64,000 nucleotides of DNA. Origin: an uncultured Chloroflexota bacterium (GTDB lineage Bacteria; Chloroflexota; Chloroflexia; Chloroflexales; Chloroflexaceae). A model generated the notes under the pieces. That model was not told the origin of the DNA. It did not search any database and was given only the letters and a program-made list of their open reading frames with translations. The DNA lies in contig CAKZKA010000035.1 of the NCBI GenBank assembly GCA_937120965.1, positions 1-64,000 on the forward strand, given 5' to 3'. Both the position numbers and the translations under genes were made by a program. Each line of letters begins with the position of its first letter. Position 1 is the stretch's first letter. This document shows, piece after piece, positions 60,983 to 64,000 of the stretch.

Positions 60983-62725
60983 CTAGCCAGCCATTCCGAC
61001 GCTGCGGCGCCGCGTGGGACGTCGGCGCCGCTTCGATAGGCGATCACGCTCGCCACGTTCCTCCTGGGTACGCACCAGGCCCTGCGCCCGGGCGCGGACC
61101 AGCGCCTCGACACAGGCGCTGTCCAGCTCAACCCCGGCCAGGCTGCGCAGAATGGCGATCGCCTCATCCGCCGAGCGGGCCGGCTGGTAGGGGCGGTGGC
61201 TGGTAATCGCGTCGAAGACATCGGCCACGGCGACGATGCGGCCCACCAGCGAGATCTGGTCGCCGCGGAGACCTTTGGGGTACCCGCGCCCATCGAGGCG
61301 TTCGTGATGCTGAGCGAGCGCTGTCCAGCTTTCGCGCAGCACCTCAAGCTCGAGCAGTCCGTTCTCCTTCAGAAACTCCAGCCCATGCTCGGGATGCTGG
61401 CGCATCTGCGCGAACTCGGCATCGGTGAGCTGACGGCGCTTCTTGAGGATGCGGTCGGGCACCCGGATCTTGCCTACATCGTGGAGCTTGCTGGCGATGC
61501 GTACCCGATACACCTCATCGGAACTCAGGCCCAGCTCCTGGGCAATCGCTACCGAGAAATCGCTCACACGCTGGCTGTGACCACGGGTGTAGGGGTCTTT
61601 CAAGTCAATCGCTCCCGTGATGGCGTCAATGATCCGGGTCGAGAGCGCCGACACCTCGGAATACAACTGGGCCAGGCGGATGACCGCAGCGGCCTGACCG
61701 GCCAGTGTTTGAAACAGGGCGATGTCATCCGGGACGAAGCCGCTCCTGTGGCGCGGGTTCAGCGCCTGAGCGCCGCCGATGATCCGCTCCTCGGCGATTC
61801 CACGCACGTCGCCCAGTTGGATGCGGGGCGCTTTGAGCGGCACGCAGAGGATCGAGCGGGTGACGAAACCGCTGCTGGCATCAATGTGTTGGTAGAAGCG
61901 CGGATCACGGCGCACATCGTTGACCGCCACCGTCTCGCCGGTTGCCACCACGTGGCCGATAATACCCTGTCCAGCCGGCACCCTCTGGGCCACGATCCGC
62001 TTGCGGCTCGATCCGGCAGCGATGTGCAGCACCAGGTCATCCTGGGCCGGATCGCGCAGCCAGATTGACGTCGCCTCGACGTTCAGCAATTCGCAGGCGT
62101 GGCTCATAATCCGATAGAGCAGTTCGTCGCGGTCGAGCGTGGTGGTCAGGTTTGAGATGATCTCCAGCAGAGCTCGTTGACGCCGTTCACGGCGTTCAGC
62201 CTCAGCCAGGATCTGCGCTTTCTCCATCTCGTTCACCAGGCGCGAACTGAGCAGGCTGAGCAAGGCCGGTTCGTCACGGTCATCGGCTGGAGGATCAGGC
62301 AGGTTGAACACATGGACGCAACCGAGGGGCTGCCCGTGGCTCATCAGTGGCTGACAGAGGACCGTGCGCACGTGCAGGGAGGCTGCCGCCGCGCCGCATA
62401 TCCAATCCTGGCGCGGATCGCGCCCCGGGTCGGCCACGAACAGCGCTGTTCCCCGGCGCAGCACGGCACCTGCGAGGCCCTGGTTGGCGTCGCCATGAGC
62501 GCTGCGGAAGTCCTTCCCGCGGGGAAGCCCGGCTACCGCTTGAACCACCAGGGTCTGCGAGTCTTTGTCGTAGAGCGAGAGCACACCGGCTTCGGCCTCG
62601 GTTGCGAAGACCATCAGATCGAGCATCTGCTCGAACAGATCGTCGCGAGCACCGGTAGCCACAAGTTGATCGGCGCGCTGCATGGCCTGAACGAATCGCT
62701 GGAAGCGCGTTTCACGAATGAACAT
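60983..62725 (-). CDS. GAF-GAF-HD-GYP domain protein, probable cyclic-di-GMP phosphodiesterase
   Basis: The 580-residue cytosolic protein has two GAF sensor domains (about 25-165 and 185-345), then an HD-GYP domain (about 365-545). The metal motif KLHDVGKIRVPD and the GYP segment HHERLDGRGYPKGL are intact, so it should hydrolyse cyclic-di-GMP in response to a ligand or redox cue. It ends in a very basic tail (RLSKRRRRPTRRRS). GGAGG precedes ATG 62725. No GGDEF partner is in the window. Confidence 0.93.
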   Translation of the reverse strand: MFIRETRFQRFVQAMQRADQLVATGARDDLFEQMLDLMVFATEAEAGVLSLYDKDSQTLVVQAVAGLPRGKDFRSAHGDANQGLAGAVLRRGTALFVADPGRDPRQDWICGAAAASLHVRTVLCQPLMSHGQPLGCVHVFNLPDPPADDRDEPALLSLLSSRLVNEMEKAQILAEAERRERRQRALLEIISNLTTTLDRDELLYRIMSHACELLNVEATSIWLRDPAQDDLVLHIAAGSSRKRIVAQRVPAGQGIIGHVVATGETVAVNDVRRDPRFYQHIDASSGFVTRSILCVPLKAPRIQLGDVRGIAEERIIGGAQALNPRHRSGFVPDDIALFQTLAGQAAAVIRLAQLYSEVSALSTRIIDAITGAIDLKDPYTRGHSQRVSDFSVAIAQELGLSSDEVYRVRIASKLHDVGKIRVPDRILKKRRQLTDAEFAQMRQHPEHGLEFLKENGLLELEVLRESWTALAQHHERLDGRGYPKGLRGDQISLVGRIVAVADVFDAITSHRPYQPARSADEAIAILRSLAGVELDSACVEALVRARAQGLVRTQEERGERDRLSKRRRRPTRRRSVGMAG

Positions 62726-62956
62726 GCTGAACCTCCAGGCGCCTCGAAGCGGACAGGCGCCGAAAGCGTGATACCACTACGAGGCTTACAGCGATAGTTA
62801 CTATGAATAGGTGCAAGGGTCGCAGTAGCAGCGCGTGGTCGGGGGAAGGTGCGCTGCCAGAAACCCGGGCCGTGGATTGTGGGTTCAGCCTTTGTCCGAT
62901 GCGTTCCCTGCGGGAAGGATGGCGGACGACATCGCCGCTGCACCTTCGCAGAAGGG

Positions 62957-64000
62957 TCACGTACAGGTTTCGATGTGTGCCAGGGCACGAACGTAGCGCA
63001 CCAGTTCTTCGGGATCTGCGGCGAGCGCTACCGGCATGCCAGCAGCTTCGGCGATCCGCTGCGGACCCCAATCGTCAATGGTGCGTTCACCCCGGTAATC
63101 GAACATCACCCGCGGAAGCAGCGCGCGGGCGCAGCCGCTTGCCCTGAGCGCGGGCACGACATCCTCGGCGGTAAGCAGGCCGCTCACGGTGACCGTCGGG
63201 CCAAAAAACGTGTTGATCACCGGCACGACCTGCGCCGTCAACCCCTCGATCCGGTTCAGGCGCGCGGCGACGTGATCCATTAACCCGGCAACCAGGGTGC
63301 CGCAGACAATCGCCAGACTGGTTGGCTGGGGCAGGCGCGCCGGCAGGTGGCGGCGCGCCCTCGCCCAGAGGTCGAGGAAATCGCGAACCATTCCAACGCC
63401 GTTGGAATACTGCGGCATCCCATCGTAACGATCGGCAGGAGGGATGGAACGCCCCGACAGGAGGTAGAATTCGTCGCTGGGATAGACGAAGGTCATCCCC
63501 AGCTCATCGCGGCAGCGCGCGCCGAAGGACTCAACCAGATCAATCACCGCGGCGGCTTCGGCGGGGGTGTAGCAGCGCAGGGGGATGTCGCCGGCTGCGG
63601 CGAGCCGCGAGCAGAAGCCCAGCGCAGGGTTATGGAGCGGCGCAGCGGCGTCTGAGGAGGCTGCCGGCGCCAGCGCAAGAAGTTGCTGACCCTCGGTGTG
63701 CTCCCACAACGGCTGGCGTTCCCAGTTGGTATCGATCCACTCTGGGCGTTCGTGTACCTGAATGGCAGCCTTGAGGCTAGCGGGCCGTTTCCCGTCGAAG
63801 CGATACTTCGTCAGCCCTACCGGCACCACGGCAATGGACTGCACCGTGGGATAGAGTGCGATAAGGTCGGCAATGCTCTGCCGCAGCACGTCGCCATCAT
63901 TGGCGCCGGGGCAGGCCACGATCTGGGTGTGCACCTCGATTCCCAGCGTGCCCAGGCGCCGGATCTGCGCGCGCACGTCGGGCACATCCCGCTTGCCAAG
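62957..64000 (-). CDS. DUF512 family Fe-S oxidoreductase-related protein (partial, 5' end outside window)
   Basis: The frame stays open to the window edge, so the start is beyond 64000; GTG 63985 is not trusted. The visible 340-odd residues match the C-terminal part of COG1625/DUF512 proteins (NifB/MoaA-related, usually with an N-terminal PDZ-like and radical SAM region). Evidence: QIVACPGANDGDVLRQSI, VPVGLTKYR, YPSDEFYLLSGRSIP and YSNGVGMVRDF. The radical SAM CxxxCxxC motif would be in the missing part. The role is unknown. Confidence 0.85.
   Translation of the reverse strand, partial: LGKRDVPDVRAQIRRLGTLGIEVHTQIVACPGANDGDVLRQSIADLIALYPTVQSIAVVPVGLTKYRFDGKRPASLKAAIQVHERPEWIDTNWERQPLWEHTEGQQLLALAPAASSDAAAPLHNPALGFCSRLAAAGDIPLRCYTPAEAAAVIDLVESFGARCRDELGMTFVYPSDEFYLLSGRSIPPADRYDGMPQYSNGVGMVRDFLDLWARARRHLPARLPQPTSLAIVCGTLVAGLMDHVAARLNRIEGLTAQVVPVINTFFGPTVTVSGLLTAEDVVPALRASGCARALLPRVMFDYRGERTIDDWGPQRIAEAAGMPVALAADPEELVRYVRALAHIETCT

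Overview
The window looks like GC-rich genomic DNA from a filamentous, probably phototrophic, member of the Chloroflexota (class Chloroflexia). This is an inference. It rests on the mix of families: a V4R/BchJ-type protein, NurA with an apparent HAS-barrel partner, a GlcE-type subunit, polyphosphate glucokinase, TIGR03617-like LLM oxidoreductase, two sortases, a CHAT-NTPase protein and a baseplate-J-like membrane protein. No rRNA, tRNA, CRISPR array, integrase or transposase gene was found. Promoters that can be read are housekeeping type (TTGACG/TTGACA, 17-18 bp, TACAAT/TATAAT-like).

Layout. 0-9 kb: a beta-hydroxyacid dehydrogenase, a small surface protein, a first sortase, alaS coupled to a baseplate-J-like membrane protein, and ruvX. 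9-14 kb: an AlbA_2/Schlafen-type regulator, a mazEF toxin-antitoxin pair, a TrmJ-like RNA methyltransferase and 3-hydroxybutyrate dehydrogenase. 14.5-18.3 kb: a single 1242-residue CHAT protease / NTPase / HEAT-like protein, the best candidate for a poorly described (probably defence or cell-death) system. 18-29 kb: aldehyde dehydrogenase, gmhA, serA, a two-lipoprotein operon, nurA with a HAS-barrel-like gene, an LLM oxidoreductase and an aminotransferase. 30-33 kb: a second sortase followed at once by a Pro/Thr-rich protein with an LPETS sorting signal. 33-48 kb, mostly minus strand: ECF sigma factor and membrane partner, yidD, V4R protein, moaB, murT, a PD-(D/E)XK-like protein, proC, an AddB-like Fe-S nuclease, hydrolases and a HAD phosphatase. 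47-64 kb: a membrane AAA ATPase coupled to a peptide-type solute-binding lipoprotein, a CRP-family regulator, PspC, a sugar epimerase and glycosyltransferase, glcE, ppgK, gpmI, recJ, a GAF-GAF-HD-GYP protein, and the 3' part of a DUF512 gene.

The most striking structure is not a gene. Nearly every intergenic gap carries pieces of one palindromic mosaic. Its modules are: P1, GGGGAAACC(C/G)GGTTTCCCC, more than 40 copies; P2, GGGAGGGC-GCA-GCCCTCCC; P3, TGCGGC-GCA-GCCGCA; P4, CCCAACCGCGGTTGGG; P5, GTAGGGGCGCGGC-GCC-GCCGCGCCCCTAC; and P6, containing GGTTCGACAGGCTCACC. They are joined by linkers such as GAGGTGAACAT, recur in a fixed order (P2-P3-P1-P6-P4-P1), and have expanded locally into tandem arrays of 48, 70 and 92 bp. 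In the entries below these modules are called P1 to P6. A second, unrelated family is a ~190-bp MITE-like element with GGGCGGACAGAAC inverted ends, seen twice plus one fragment.

Most genes are ordinary housekeeping functions. Functional links supported by spacing are: sortase with its substrate, alaS with the baseplate-J-like gene, mazE with mazF, the two lipoproteins, SBP with AAA ATPase, and glcE with ppgK.
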